From the NCBI GenBank assembly GCA_949987565.1, contig OX465103.1, forward strand, positions 15,943,280 to 16,007,279: DNA of 64,000 nucleotides. The letters run 5' to 3'. Positions 9,553 through 23,000 of this stretch are shown in pieces (the stretch's first letter is position 1; each line of letters opens with the position of its first letter). Both the position numbers and the translations under genes were made by a program. Origin of the DNA: Luidia sarsii (Eukaryota; Echinodermata; Asteroidea; Paxillosida; Luidiidae). The notes beneath the pieces were generated by a model. That model did no database searches and had not been told where the DNA came from. It worked only from the letters and a program-made list of their open reading frames with translations.

Positions 9553-12500
9553 TCTGTCAGCTGGGCAACTTGTGTGTGTAGAGAGACGCACACAACAGTC
9601 GGACGGCGAGGAGTAGCTGGAAAGAAAATGACACTTCGCAAGTTAATATCTCCCTTAATATCATTTTGACGAAGCTAAAACCTGTCATGCAAATACCCCT
9701 TGAAAATACCTATCTATCAGTGGTAACAAATCTTAAATCAAACATAGCAAGATGATTTTATTATAGAGCAAATAGAACTAACCTCTGTCAGCTGGGCAGC
9801 TTGTGTGTGTTAAGATTCGCACACAACAGTCGGACGGCGAGGAGTAACTGGAAAGAAAATGACACTTCGCAAGTTAATATCTCCCTTAATATCATTTTGA
9901 AGAAGTTAAAACTTGTCAAGCAAAAAGCCCTTGAAAATACCTATCTATCAGTGGTAACAAATCTTAAATCGAACATAGCAAGATCATTATATTATCAAGC
10001 AACTATAACCAACCTCTGTCAGCTGGGCAGCTTGTATGTGTAGAGAGACGCACACAACTGTCGGACGGCAAGTAGTAACTGGAAAGAAAATGACATTTCG
10101 CAAATTAATATCTCCCTTAATATCATTTTGACGAAGCTAAAACTTGTCATGCAAATAGCCCTTGAAAATACCTATCTATCAGTGGTAACAAATCTTAAAT
10201 CGAACATAGCAAGATGATTTTATTATAGAGCAACTAGAACTAACCTCTGTCAACTGGGCAGCTTGTGTGTGTAAAGAACCGCAAACAATAGTCGGACGGC
10301 GATAAGAAACTGGAAAGAAAATGACACTTCGCAAGTTAATATCTACCTTAATATCATTTTGACGAAGCTAAAACTTGTCATGCGAATAGCCCTTGCAAAT
10401 ACCTATGTATCAGTGGTAACAAATCTTAAATCGAAGATAGCAAGATGATTATATGATCAAGCAACTAGAACCAACCTCTGTCAGCTGGGCAGCTTGTGTG
10501 TGTAGAGAGACGCACACAACAGTCGGTCGGCGAGAAGTAACTGAAAAGAAAATGACACTTTGCAAGTTAATATCTCCCTTAATATCATTTTGACGAAGCT
10601 AAAACTTGTCATGCAAATAGCCCTTGAAAATACCTTTCTATCAGTGGTAAAAAATCTTAAATCGAAGATAGCAAGTCGATTTTATTATAGAGCGACTAGA
10701 ACTAACCTCTGTCAGCTGGGCAGCTTGTGTGTGTAAAGAGCCGCAAACAATAGTCGGACGGCGAGGAGTAGCTGGAAAGAAAATTACACTTCGCAAGTTA
10801 AAATCTCCCTTAATATCATTTTGACAAAGCTAAAACTTGTCATGCAAATAGCCCTTGAAAATACCTATCTATCAGTGGTAACAAGTCTTAAATCGAACAT
10901 AGCAAGATGATTATATGATCAAGCAACTAGAACCAACCTCTGTCAGCTGGGCAGCTCGTGTGTGTAGGGGAACGCACACAACAGTCAGACGGAGAGGAGT
11001 AACTGGAAAGAAAATGACACTTCGCAAGTTAATATCTCCCTTAATATCATTTTGACGAAGCTAAAACTTGTCATGCAAAAAGCCCTTGAAAATACCTATC
11101 TATCAGTGGTAACAAATCTTAAATCGAACATAGCAAGATCATTATATTATCAAGCAACTAGAACCAACCTCTGTCAGCTGGGCAGCTTGTATGTGTAGAG
11201 AGACGCACACAACTGTCGGACGGCGAGGAGTAACTGGAAAGAAAATGACACTTCGCAAGTTAATATCTAACTTAATATCATTTTGACGAAGCTAAAACTT
11301 GTCATGCAAATAGCCCTTGAAAATACCTTTCTATCAGTGGTAACAAATCTTAAATCGAACATAGCAAGATCATTATATTATCAAGCAACTATAACCAACC
11401 TCTGTCAGCTGGGCAGCTTGTATGTGTAGAGAGACGCACACAACTGTCGGACGGCAAGTAGTAACTGGAAAGAAAATGACATTTCGCAAATTAATATCTC
11501 CCTTAATATCATTTTGACGAAGCTAAAACTTGTCATGCAAATAGCCCTTGAAAATACCTATCTATCAGTGGTAACAAATCTTAAATCGAACATAGCAAGA
11601 TGATTTTATTATAGAGCAACTAGAACTAACCTCTGTCAACTGGGCAGCTTGTGTGTGTAAAGAACCGCAAACAATAGTCGGACGGCGATAAGTAACTGGA
11701 AAGAAAATCACACTTCGCAAGTTAATATCTACCTTAATATCATTTTGACGAAGCTAAAACTTGTCATGCGAATAGCCCTTGGAAATACCTATGTATCAGT
11801 GGTAATAAATCTTAAATCGAAGATAGCAAGATGATTATATGATCAAGCAACTAGAACCAACCTCTGTCAGCTGGGCAGCTTGTGTGTGTAGAGAGACGCA
11901 CACAACAGTCGGTCGGCGAGAAGTAACTGAAAAGAAAATGACACTTTGCAAGTTAATATCTCCCTTAATATCATTTTGACGAAGCTAAAACTTGTCATGC
12001 AAATAGCCTGTGAAAATACCTTTCTATCAGTGGTAAAAAATCTTAAATCGAAGATAGCAAGTCGATTTTATTATAGAGCGACTAGAACTAACCTCTGTCA
12101 ACTGGGCAGCTTGTGTGTGTAAAGAGCCGCAAACAATAGTCGGACGGCGAGGAGTAACTGGAAAGAAAATTTCACTTCGCAAATTAAAGTCTCCCTTAAT
12201 ATCATTTTGACGAAGCTAAAACTTGTCATGCAAATAGCCCTTGAAAATACCTATCTATCAGTGGTAACAAGTCTTAAATCGAACATAGCAAGATGATTAT
12301 ATGATCAAGCAACTAGAACCAACCTCTGTCAGCTGGGCAGCTTGTGTGTGTAGAGAGACGCACACAACAGTCGGACGGCGAGGAGTAACTGGAAAGAAAA
12401 TGACACTTCGCAAGTTAATATCTCCCTTAATATCATTTTGACGAAGCTAAAACCTGTCATGCAAATAGCCCTTGAAAATACCTATCTATCAGTGGTAACA

Positions 12501-15500
12501 AATCTTAAATCAAACATAGCAAGATGATTTTATTATAGAGCAAATAGAACTAACCTCTGTCAGCTGGGCAGCTTGTGTGTGTTAAGATTCGCACACAACA
12601 GTCGGACGGCGAGGAGTAACTGGAAAGAAAATGACACTTCGCAAGTTAATATCTCCCTTAATATCATTTTGAAGAAGCTAAAACTTGTCAAGCAAAAAGC
12701 CCTTGAAAATACCTATCTATCAGTGGTAACAAATCTTAAATCGAACATAGCAAGATCATTATATTATCAAGCAACTAGAACCAACCTCTGTCAGCTGGGC
12801 AGCTTGTATGTATAGAAAGACGCACACAACTGTCGGACGGCGAGTAGTAACTGGAAAGAAAATGACATTTCGCAAATTAATATCTCCCTTAATATCATTT
12901 TGACGAAGCTAAAACTTGTCATGCAAATAGCCCTTGAAAATACCTATCTATCAGTGGTAAAAAATGTTAAATCGAACATAGCAAGATGATTATATGATCA
13001 AGCAACTAGAACCAACATCTGTTAGCTTGGCAGCTTGTGTGTGTAGAGAGACGCACAAAACAGTCGGTCGGCGAGAAGTAACTGGAAAGAAAATTACACT
13101 TTGCAAGTTAATATCTCCTTCATTAATATTTTGACGAAGCTAAAACTTGTCATGCAAATAGCCCTTGAAAATACCTATCTATCAGTGGTAACAAATCTTA
13201 AATCGAACATAGCAAGATCATTATATTATCAAGCAACTAGAACCAACCTCTGTCAGCTGGGCAGCTTGTATGTGTAGAGAGACGCACACAACTGTCGGAC
13301 GGCGAGGAGTAACTGGAAAGAAAATGACACTTCGCAAGTTAATATCTAACTTAATATCATTTTGACGAAGCTAAAACTTGTCATGCAAATAGCCCTTGAA
13401 AATACCTTTCTATCAGTGGTAACAAATCTTAAATCGAACATAGCAAGATCATTATATTATCAAGCAACTATAACCAACCTCTGTCAGCTGGGCAGCTTGT
13501 ATGTGTAGAGAGACGCACACAACTGTCGGACGGCAAGTAGTAACTGGAAAGAAAATGACATTTCGCAAATTAATATCTCCCTTAATATCATTTTGACGAA
13601 GCTAAAACTTGTCATGCAAATAGCCCTTGAAAATACCTATCTATCAGTGGTAACAAATCTTAAATCGAACATAGCAAGATGATTTTATTATAGAGCAACT
13701 AGAACTAACCTCTGTCAACTGGGCAGCTTGTGTGTGTAAAGAACCGCAAACAATAGTCGGACGGCGATAAGTAACTGGAAAGAAAATCACACTTCGCAAG
13801 TTAATATCTACCTTAATATCATTTTGACGAAGCTAAAACTTGTCATGCGAATAGCCCTTGCAAATACCTATGTATCAGTGGTAATAAATCTTAAATCGAA
13901 GATAGCAAGATGATTATATGATCAAGCAACTAGAACCAACCTCTGTCAGCTGGGCAGCTTGTGTGTGTAGAGAGACGCACACAACAGTCGGTCGGCGAGA
14001 AGTAACTGAAAAGAAAATGACACTTTGCAAGTTAATATCTCCCTTAATATCATTTTGACGAAGCTAAAACTTGTCATGCAAATAGCCTGTGAAAATACCT
14101 TTCTATCAGTGGTAAAAAATCTTAAATCGAAGATAGCAAGTCGATTTTATTATAGAGCGACTAGAACTAACCTCTGTCAACTGGGCAGCTTGTGTGTGTA
14201 AAGAGCCGCAAACAATAGTCGGACGGCGAGGAGTAACTGGAAAGAAAATTTCACTTCGCAAATTAAAGTCTCCCTTAATATCATTTTGACGAAGCTAAAA
14301 CTTGTCATGCAAATAGCCCTTGAAAATACCTATCTATCAGTGGTAACAAGTCTTAAATCGAACATAGCAAGATGATTATATGATCAAGCAACTAGAACCA
14401 ACCTCTGTCAGCTGGGCAGCTTGTGTGTGTAGAGAGACGCACACAACAGTCGGACGGCGAGGAGTAACTGGAAAGAAAATGACACTTCGCAAGTTAATAT
14501 CTCCCTTAATATCATTTTGACGAAGCTAAAACCTGTCATGCAAATAGCCCTTGAAAATACCTATCTATCAGTGGTAACAAATCTTAAAACAAACATAGCA
14601 AGATGATTTTATTATAGAGCAAATAGAACTAACCTCTGTCAGCTGGGCAGCTTGTGTGTGTTAAGATTCGCACACAACAGTCGGACGGCGAGGAGTAACT
14701 GGAAAGAAAATGACACTTCGCAAGTTAATATCTCCCTTAATATCATTTTGAAGAAGCTAAAACTTGTCAAGCAAAAAGCCCTTGAAAATACCTATCTATC
14801 AGTGGTAACAAATCTTAAATCGAACATAGCAAGATCATTATATTATCAAGCAACTAGAACCAACCTCTGTCAGCTGGGCAGCTTGTATGTATAGAAAGAC
14901 GCACACAACTGTCGGACGGCGAGTAGTAACTGGAAAGAAAATGACATTTCGCAAATTAATATCTCCCTTAATATCATTTTGACGAAGCTAAAACTTGTCA
15001 TGCAAATAGCCCTTGAAAATACCTATCTATCAGTGGTAAAAAATGTTAAATCGAACATAGCAAGATGATTATATGATCAAGCAACTAGAACCAACATCTG
15101 TTAGCTTGGCAGCTTGTGTGTGTAGAGAGACGCACAAAACAGTCGGTCGGCGAGAAGTAACTGGAAAGAAAATTACACTTTGCAAGTTAATATCTCCTTC
15201 ATTAATATTTTGACGAAGCTAAAACTTGTCATGCAAATAGCCCTTGAAAATACCTATCTATCAGTGGTAACAAATCTTAAATCGAACATAGCAAGATCAT
15301 TATATTATCAAGCAACTAGAACCAACCTCTGTCAGCTGGGTAACTTGTGTGTGTAGAGAGACGCACACAACAGTCGGTCGGCGAGAAGTAACTGGAAAGA
15401 AAATTACACTTTGCAAGTTAATATCTCCCTAATATCATTTTGACGAAGCTAAAACTTGTCATGCAAATAGCCCTTGAAATTACCTATCTATCAGTGGTAA

Positions 15501-16700
15501 CAAATCTTAAATCGAACATAGCAAGATGATTATATGATCAAGCTACTAAAACCAACCTATGTCAGCTGGGCAGCTTGTGTGTGTAGAGAGACGCACACAA
15601 CAGTCGGTCGGCGAGAAGTAACTGGAAAGAAAATTACACTTTGCAAGTTAATATCTCCCTTAATATCATTTTGACGGAGCTTAACGTTGTCATGCAAATA
15701 GACCTTGAAAATACCTTTCTATCAGTGGTAAAAAATCTTAAATCGAAGACAGCAAGATGATTTTATTATAGAGCAACTAGAACTAACCTCTGTCAACTGG
15801 GCAGCTTGTGTGTGTAAAGAACCGCAAACAATAGTCGGACGGCGATAAGTAACTGGAAAGAAAATCACACTTCGCAAGTTAATATCTACCTTAATATCAT
15901 TTTGACGAAGCTAAAACTTGTCATGCGAATAGCCCTTGCAAATACCTATGTATCAGTGGTAACAAATCTTAAATCGAAGATAGCAAGATGATTATATGAT
16001 CAAGCAACTAGAACCAACCTCTGTCAGCTGGGCAGCTTGTGTGTGTAGAGAGACGCACACAACAGTCGGTCGGCGAGAAGTAACTGAAAAGAAAATGACA
16101 CTTTGCAAGTTAATATCTCCCTTAATATCATTTTGACGAAGCTAAAACTTGTCATGCAAATAGCCCTTGAAAATACCTTTCTATCAGTGGTAAAAAATCT
16201 TAAATCGAAGATAGCAAGTCGATTTTATTATAGAGCGACTAGAACTAACCACTGTCAGCTGGGCAGCTTGTGTGTGTAAAGAGCCGCAAACAATAGTCGG
16301 ACGGCGAGGAGTAGCTGGAAAGAAAATTACACTTCGCAAGTTAAAATCTCCCTTAATATCATTTTGACGAAGCTAAAACTTGTCATGCAAATAGCCCTTG
16401 AAAATACCTATCTATCAGTGGTAACAAGTCTTAAATCGAACATAGCAAGATGATTATATGATCAAGCAACTAGAACCAACCTCTGTCAGCTGGGCAGCTC
16501 GTGTGTGTAGGGAGACGCACACAACAGTCAGACGGAGAGGAGTAACTGGAAAGAAAATGACACTTCGCAAGTTAATATCTCCCTTAATATCATTTTGACG
16601 AAGCTAAAACTTGTCATGCAAATAGCCCTTGAAAATACCTATCTATCAGTGGTAAAAAATCTTAAATCGAACATAGCAAGATGATTATATGATCAAGCAA
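9550..16700 (+). repeat. Block with 6-, 9- and 12-monomer periods
   Basis: Offsets of 1386 bp (10005 to 11391), 2079 bp (11391 to 13470; 12573 to 14652) and 2772 bp (9801 to 12573) link repeated stretches. Characteristic variants are ATCATTATATTATCAAG with GCTTGTATGTG, GTGTGTGTTAAGATTCGC, GTCGATTTTATTATAGAGCG, and GCCTGTGAAAATACC. There is no gene. The 80-codon frames on the plus strand here open at TTG, not ATG, and exist only because the TTAAGATTC variant removes a stop. Confidence 0.8.
11100..15257 (+). repeat. 9-monomer HOR (2079 bp), two tandem copies
   Basis: Copy 1 is about 11100-13178 and copy 2 about 13179-15257, with homology running on to about 15340. Shared private variants include CAACTATAACCAACC (11391/13470), AAATTAAAGTCTCCC (12182/14261), GCCTGTGAAAATACC (about 12006/14085) and GTGTTAAGATTCGC (about 12578/14657). 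I saw few differences by eye; one is TTGGAAATACC against TTGCAAATACC near 11779/13858. Homology ends near 13262/15341, where GTATGTG becomes GTGTGTG after GGGTAAC. Confidence 0.82.
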
Positions 16701-19700
16701 CTAGAACCAACCCTTTGTCAGCTGGGCAGCTTGTGTCTGTAGAGAGACGCACAAAACAGTCGGTCGGCGAGAAGTAACTGGAAAGAAAATCATACTTTGC
16801 AAGTTAATATCTCCTTCATTATTATTTTGACGAAGCTAAAACTTGGCACGCAAACAGCCCTTGAAAATACCTGTCTATCAGTGGTAAAAAATTCGAAATC
16901 GAACATGGCAAGATGATTTTATTATAGAGCAACTAGAACTAACCTCTGTCAGCTGGGCAGCTTGTGTGTGTAGAGAGACGCACACAACAGTCGGACGGCG
17001 AGGAGTAACTGGAAAGAAAATGACACTTTGCAAGTTAATATCTCCCTTAATATCATTTTGACGAAGCTAAAACCTGTCATGCAAATAGCCCTTGAAAATA
17101 CCTATCTATCAGTGGTAACAAATCTTAAATCGAATATAGCAAGATGATTATATATCAAGCAACTAGAACCAACCTCTGTCAGCTGGGCAGCTTGTGTGTC
17201 TAGAGAGACGCACACAACAGTCGGACGGCGAGGAGTAACTGGAAAGAAAATGACACTTCGCAAGTTAATATCTCCCTTAAAATCATTTTGACGAAGCTAA
17301 AACCTGTCATGCAAATAGCCCTTGAAAATACCTGTCTATCAGTGGTAACAAATCTTAAATCGAACATAGGAAGATGATTTTATTATAGAGCAACTAGAAC
17401 TAACCTCTGTCAGCTGAAGAGCTTGTGTGTGTAAAGAGCCGCACACAACAGTCGGACGGCGAGGAGTAACTGGAAAGAAAATGACACTTCGCAAGTTAAT
17501 ATCTCCCTTAATATCATTTTGACGAAGCTAAAACTTGTCATGCAAAAAGCCCTTGAAAATACCTATCTATCAGTGGTAACAAATCTTAAATCGAACATAG
17601 CAAGATGATTATATGATCAAGCAACTAGAACCAACCTCTGTCAGCTGGGCAGCTTGTGTGTGTAGAGAGACGCACACAACAGTCGGTCGGCGAGAAGTAA
17701 CTGGAAAGAAAATTACACTTTGCAAGTTAATATCTCCCTTAATATCATTTTGACGAAGCTGAAACTTGTCATGCAAATAGCCCTTGAAATTACCTATCTA
17801 TCAGTGGTAACAAATCTTAAATCAAACATAGCAAGATGATTATATGATCAAGCAACTAAAACCAACCTATGTCAGCTGGGCAGCTTGTGTGTGTAGAGAG
17901 ACGCACACAACAGTCGGTCGGCGAGAAGTAACTGGAAAGAAAATTACACTTTGCAAGTTAATATCTCCCTTAATATCATTTTTACGAAGCTAAAACTTGT
18001 CATGCAAATAGCCCTTGAAAACACCTTTCTATCGGTGGTAAAAAATCTTAAATCGAACATAGCAAGATGATTATATGATCAAGCAACTAGAACCAACCTC
18101 TGTCAGCTGGGCAGCTTGTGTGTGTAAAGAGCCGCACACAACAGTCGGTCGGCGAGAAGTAACTGGAAAGAAAATTACACTTTGCAAGTTAATATCTCCC
18201 TTAATATCATTTTGACGAAGCTGAAACTTGTCATGCAAAAAGCCCTTGAAAATACCTATCTATCAGTGGTAACAAATCTTAAATCAAACATAGCAAGATG
18301 ATTATATGATCAAGCAACTAAAACCAACCTATGTCAGCTGGGCAGCTTGTGTGTGTAGAGAGACGCAGACAACAGTCGGTCGGCGAGAAGTAACTGGAAA
18401 GAAAATTACACTTTGCAAGTTAATATCTCCCTTAATATCATTTTTACGAAGCTAAAACTTGTCATGCAAATAGCCCTTGAAAATACCTTTCTATCAGTGG
18501 TAAAAAATCTTAAATCGAAGATAGCAAGTCGATTTTATTATAGAGCGACTAGAACTAACCTCTGTCAACTGGGCAGCTTGTGTGTGTAAAGAGCCGCAAA
18601 CAATAGTCGGACGGCGAGGAGTAACTGGAAAGAAAATCACACTTCGCAAGTTAAAGTCTCCCTTAATATCATTTTGACGAAGCTAAAACTTGTCATGCAA
18701 ATAGCCCTTGAAAATACCTATCTATCAGTGGTAACAAGTCTTAAATCGAACATAGCAAGATGATTATATGATCAAGCAACTAGAATCAACCTCTGTCAGC
18801 TGGGCAGCTTGTGTGTGTAGAGAGACGCACACAACAGTCGGACGGCGAGGAGTAACTGGAAAGAAAATGACACTTCGCAAGTTAATATCTCCCTTAATAT
18901 CATTTTGACGAAGCTAAAACCTGTCATGCAAATAGCCCTTGAAAATACCTATTTATCAGTGGTAACAAATCTTAAATCAAACATAGCAAGATGATTTTAT
19001 TATAGAGCAAATAGAACTAACCTCTGTCAGCTGGGCAGCTTGTGTGTGTTAAGATTCGCACACAACAGTCGGACGGCGAGGAGTAACTGAAAAGAAAATG
19101 ACACTTCGCAAGTTAATATCTCCCTTAATATCATTTTGAAGAAGCTAAAACTTGTCAAGCAAAAAGCCCTTGAAAATACCTATCTATCAGTGATAACAAA
19201 TCTTAAATCGAACATAGCAAGATCATTATATTATCAAGCAACTAGAACCAACCTCTGTCAGCTGGGCAGCTTGTATGTGTAGAGAGACGCACACAACTGT
19301 CGGACGGCGAGTAGTAACTGGAAAGAAAATTACACTTTGCAAGTTAATATCTCCTTCATTAATATTTTGACGAAGCTAAAACTTGTCATGCAAATAGCCC
19401 TTGAAAATACCTATCTATCAGTGGTAACAAATCTTAAATCGAACATAGCAAGATCATTATATTATCAAGCAACTAGAACCAACCTCTGTCAGCTGGGTAG
19501 CTTGTGTGTGTAGAGAGACGCACACAACAGTCGGTCGGCGAGAAGTAACTGGAAAGAAAATTACACTTTGCAAGGTAATATCTCCCTTAATATCATTTTG
19601 ACGAAGCTTAAAGTTGTCATGCAAATAGACCTTGAAAATACCTTTCTATCAGTGGTAAAAAATCTTAAATCGAAGACAGCAAGATGATTTTATTATAGAG

Positions 19701-22700
19701 CAACTAGAACCAACCTCTGTCAGCTGGGCAGCTTGTGTGTGTAGAGAGACGCACACAACAGTCGGTCGGCGAGAAGTAACTGGAAAGAAAATTACACTTT
19801 GCAAGTTAATATCTCCCTTAATATCATTTTGACGAAGCTGAAACTTGTCATGCAAATAGCCCTTGAAATTACCTATCTATCAGTGGTAACAAATCTTAAA
19901 TCAAACATAGCAAGATGATTATATGATCAAGCAACTAAAACCAACCTATGTCAGCTGAGCAGCTTGTGTGTGTAGAGAGACGCACACAACAGTCGGTCGG
20001 CGAGAAGTAACTGGAAAGAAAATTACACTTTGCAAGTTAATATCTCCCTTAATATCATTTTTACGAAGCTAAAACTTGTCATGCAAATAGCCCTTGAAAA
20101 CACCTTTCTTTCGGTGGTAAAAAATCTTAAATCGAACATAGCAAGATGATTATATGATCAAGCAACTAGAACCAACCTCTGTCAGCTGGGCAGCTTGTGT
20201 GTGTAGAGAGACGCACACAACAGTCGGTCGGCGAGAAGTAACTGGAAAGAAAATTACACTTTGCAAGTTAATATCTCCCTTAATATCATTTTGACGAAGC
20301 TGAAACTTGTCATGCAAATAGCCCTTGAAATTACCTATCTATCAGTGGTAACAAATCTTAAATCAAACATAGCAAGATGATTATATGATCAAGCAACTAA
20401 AACCAACCTATGTCAGCTGGGCAGCTTGTGTGTGTAGAGAGACGCACACAACAGTCGGTCGGCGAGAAGTAACTGGAAAGAAAATTACACTTTGCAAGTT
20501 AATATCTCCCTTAATATCATTTTTACGAAGCTAAAACTTGTCATGCAAATAGCCCTTGAAAATACCTTTCTATCGGTGGTAAAAAATCTTAAATCGAAGA
20601 TAGCAAGTCGATTTTATTATAGAGCGACTAGAACTGACCTCTGTCAACTGGGCAGCTTGTGTGTGTAAAGAGCCGCAAACAATAGTCGGACGGCGAGGAG
20701 TAACTGGAAAGAAAATCACACTTTGCAAGTTAATGTCTCCCTTAATATCATTTTGACGAAGCTAAAACTTGTCATGCAAACAGCCCTTGAAAATACCTGT
20801 CTATCAGTGGTAAAAAATGTTAAATCGAACATAGGAAGATGATTTTATTATAGAGCAACTAGAACTAACCTCTGTCAGCTGAAGAGCTTGTGTGTGTAAA
20901 GAGCCGCACACAACAGTCGGACGGCGAGGAGTAACTGGAAAGAAAATGACACTTCGCAAATTAATATCTCCCTTAATATCATTTTGACGAAGCTAAAACT
21001 TGTCATGCAAAAAGCCCTTGAAAATACCTATCTATCAGTGGTAACAAATCTTAAATCGAACATAGCAAGATGATTATATGATCAAGCAACTAAAACCAAC
21101 CTATGTCAGCTGGGCAGCTTGTGTGTGTAGAGAGACGCACACAACAGTCGGTCGGCGAGAAGTAACTGGAAAGAAAATTACACTTTGCAAGTTAATATCT
21201 CCCTTAATATCATTTTTACGAAGCTAAAACTTGTCATGCAAATAGCCCTTGAAAATACCTTTCTATCAGTGGTAAAAAATCTTAAATCGAAGATAGCAAG
21301 TCGATTTTATTATAGAGCGACTAGAACTAACCTCTGTCAACTGGGCAGCTTGTGTGTGTAAAGAGCCGCAAACAATAGTCGGACGGCGAGGAGTAACTGG
21401 AAAGAAAATCACACTTCGCAAGTTAAAGTCTCCCTTAATATCATTTTGACGAAGCTAAAACTTGTCATGCAAATAGCCCTTGAAAATACCTATCTATCAG
21501 TGGTAACAAGTCTTAAATCGAACATAGCAAGATGAATATATGATCAAGCAACTAGAACCAACCTCTGTCAGCTGGGCAGCTTGTGTGTGTAGAGAGACGC
21601 ACACAACAGTCGGACGGCGAGGAGTAACTGGAAAGAAAATGACACTTCGCAAGTTAATATCTCCCTTAATATCATTTTGACGAAGCTAAAACCTGTCATG
21701 CAAATAGCCCTTGAAAATACCTATCTATCAGTGGTAACAAATCTTAAATCAAACATAGCAAGATGATTTTATTATAGAGCAAATAGAACTAACCTCTGTC
21801 AGCTGGGCAGCTTGTGTGTGTTAAGATTCGCACAAAACAGTCGGACGGCGAGGAGTAACTGGAAAGAAAATGACACTTCGCAAGTTAATATCTCCCTTAA
21901 TATCATTTTGAAGAAGCTAAAACTTGTCAAGCAAAAAGCCCTTGAAAATACCTATCTATCAGTGGTAACAAATCTTAAATCGAACATAGCAAGATCATTA
22001 TATTATCAAGCAACTAGAACCAACCTCTGTCAGCTGGGCAGCTTGTATGTGTAGAGAGACGCACACAACTGTCGGACGGCGAGTAGTAACTGGAAAGAAA
22101 ATTACACTTTGCAAGTTAATATCTCCTTCATTAATATTTTGACGAAGCTAAAACTTGTCATGCAAATAGCCCTTGAAAATACCTATCTATCAGTGGTAAC
22201 AAATCTTAAATCGAACATAGCAAGATCATTATATTATCAAGCAACTAGAACCAACTTCTGTCAGCTGGGTAGCTTGTGTGTGTAGAGAGACGCACACAAC
22301 AGTCGGTCGGCGAGAAGTAACTGGAAAGAAAATTACACTTTGCAAGTTAATATCTCCCTTAATATCATTTTGACGAAGCTTAAAGTTGTCATGCAAATAG
22401 ACCTTGAAAATACCTTTCTATCAGTGGTAAAAAATCTTAAATCGAAGACAGCAAGATGATTTTATTATAGAGCAACTAGAACTAATCTCTGTCAACTGGG
22501 CAGCTTGTGTGTGTAAAGAACCGCAAACAATAGTCGGACGGCGATAAGTAACTGGAAAGAAAATGACACTTCGCAAGTTAATATCTACCTTAATATCATT
22601 TTGACGAAGCTAAAACTTGTCATGCGCATAGCCCTTGAAAATACCTATCTATCAGTGGTAACAAGTCTTAAATCGAACATAGCAAGATGATTATATGATC

Positions 22701-23000
22701 AAGCAACTAGAACCAACCTCTGTCAGCTGGGCAGCTCGTGTGTGAAGGGAGACGCACACAACAGTCAGACGGAGAGGAGTAACTGGAAAGAAAATGACAC
22801 TTCGCAAGTTAATATCTCCCTTAATATCATTTTGACGAAGCTAAAACTTGTCATGCAAATAGCCCTTGAAAATACCTATCTATCAGTGGTAAAAAATCTT
22901 AAATCGAACATAGCAAGATGATTATATGATCAAGCAACTAGAACCAACCTCTGTCAGCTGGGCAGCTTGTGTCTGTAGAGAGACGCACAAAACAGTCGGT
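16700..23000 (+). repeat. Block with dimer (462 bp) and 12-monomer periods
   Basis: About 27 monomers. The variant GAAGCTGAAACTTGTC occurs at 17758, 18220, 19837 and 20299, spacings of 462, 1617 and 462 bp, marking a two-monomer subunit paired with a CATTTTTACGAAGC monomer. A 2772-bp (12-monomer) offset links 18651 to 21423. A monomer near 17150 has lost two bases (ATTATATATCAAGC). There is no gene and no foreign insertion. Confidence 0.75.
18223..22481 (+). repeat. 12-monomer offset duplication (2772 bp)
   Basis: The stretch 18223-19709 recurs at 20995-22481. Shared markers are TTAAAGTCTCCC (18651/21423), GTGTTAAGATTCGC (about 19046/21818), and CGAAGCTTAAAGTTGTC (about 19602/22374). Homology begins just after GAAGCTGAAAC (18220), which is GAAGCTAAAAC in the second copy. 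It ends where CAGCTGGGC meets CAACTGGGC near 19710/22482. About six monomers match out of a 12-monomer spacing, so the rest of the unit has since been replaced. Confidence 0.78.

Noticed and set aside
9801..10043. 80-codon open frame on the plus strand (also 12573-12815, 14652-14894, 21812-22054)
   Set aside because: It opens at TTG, spans more than one monomer, and exists only because the TTAAGATTC variant removes a stop. There is no domain, no codon-level constraint visible, and it lies entirely in satellite DNA.
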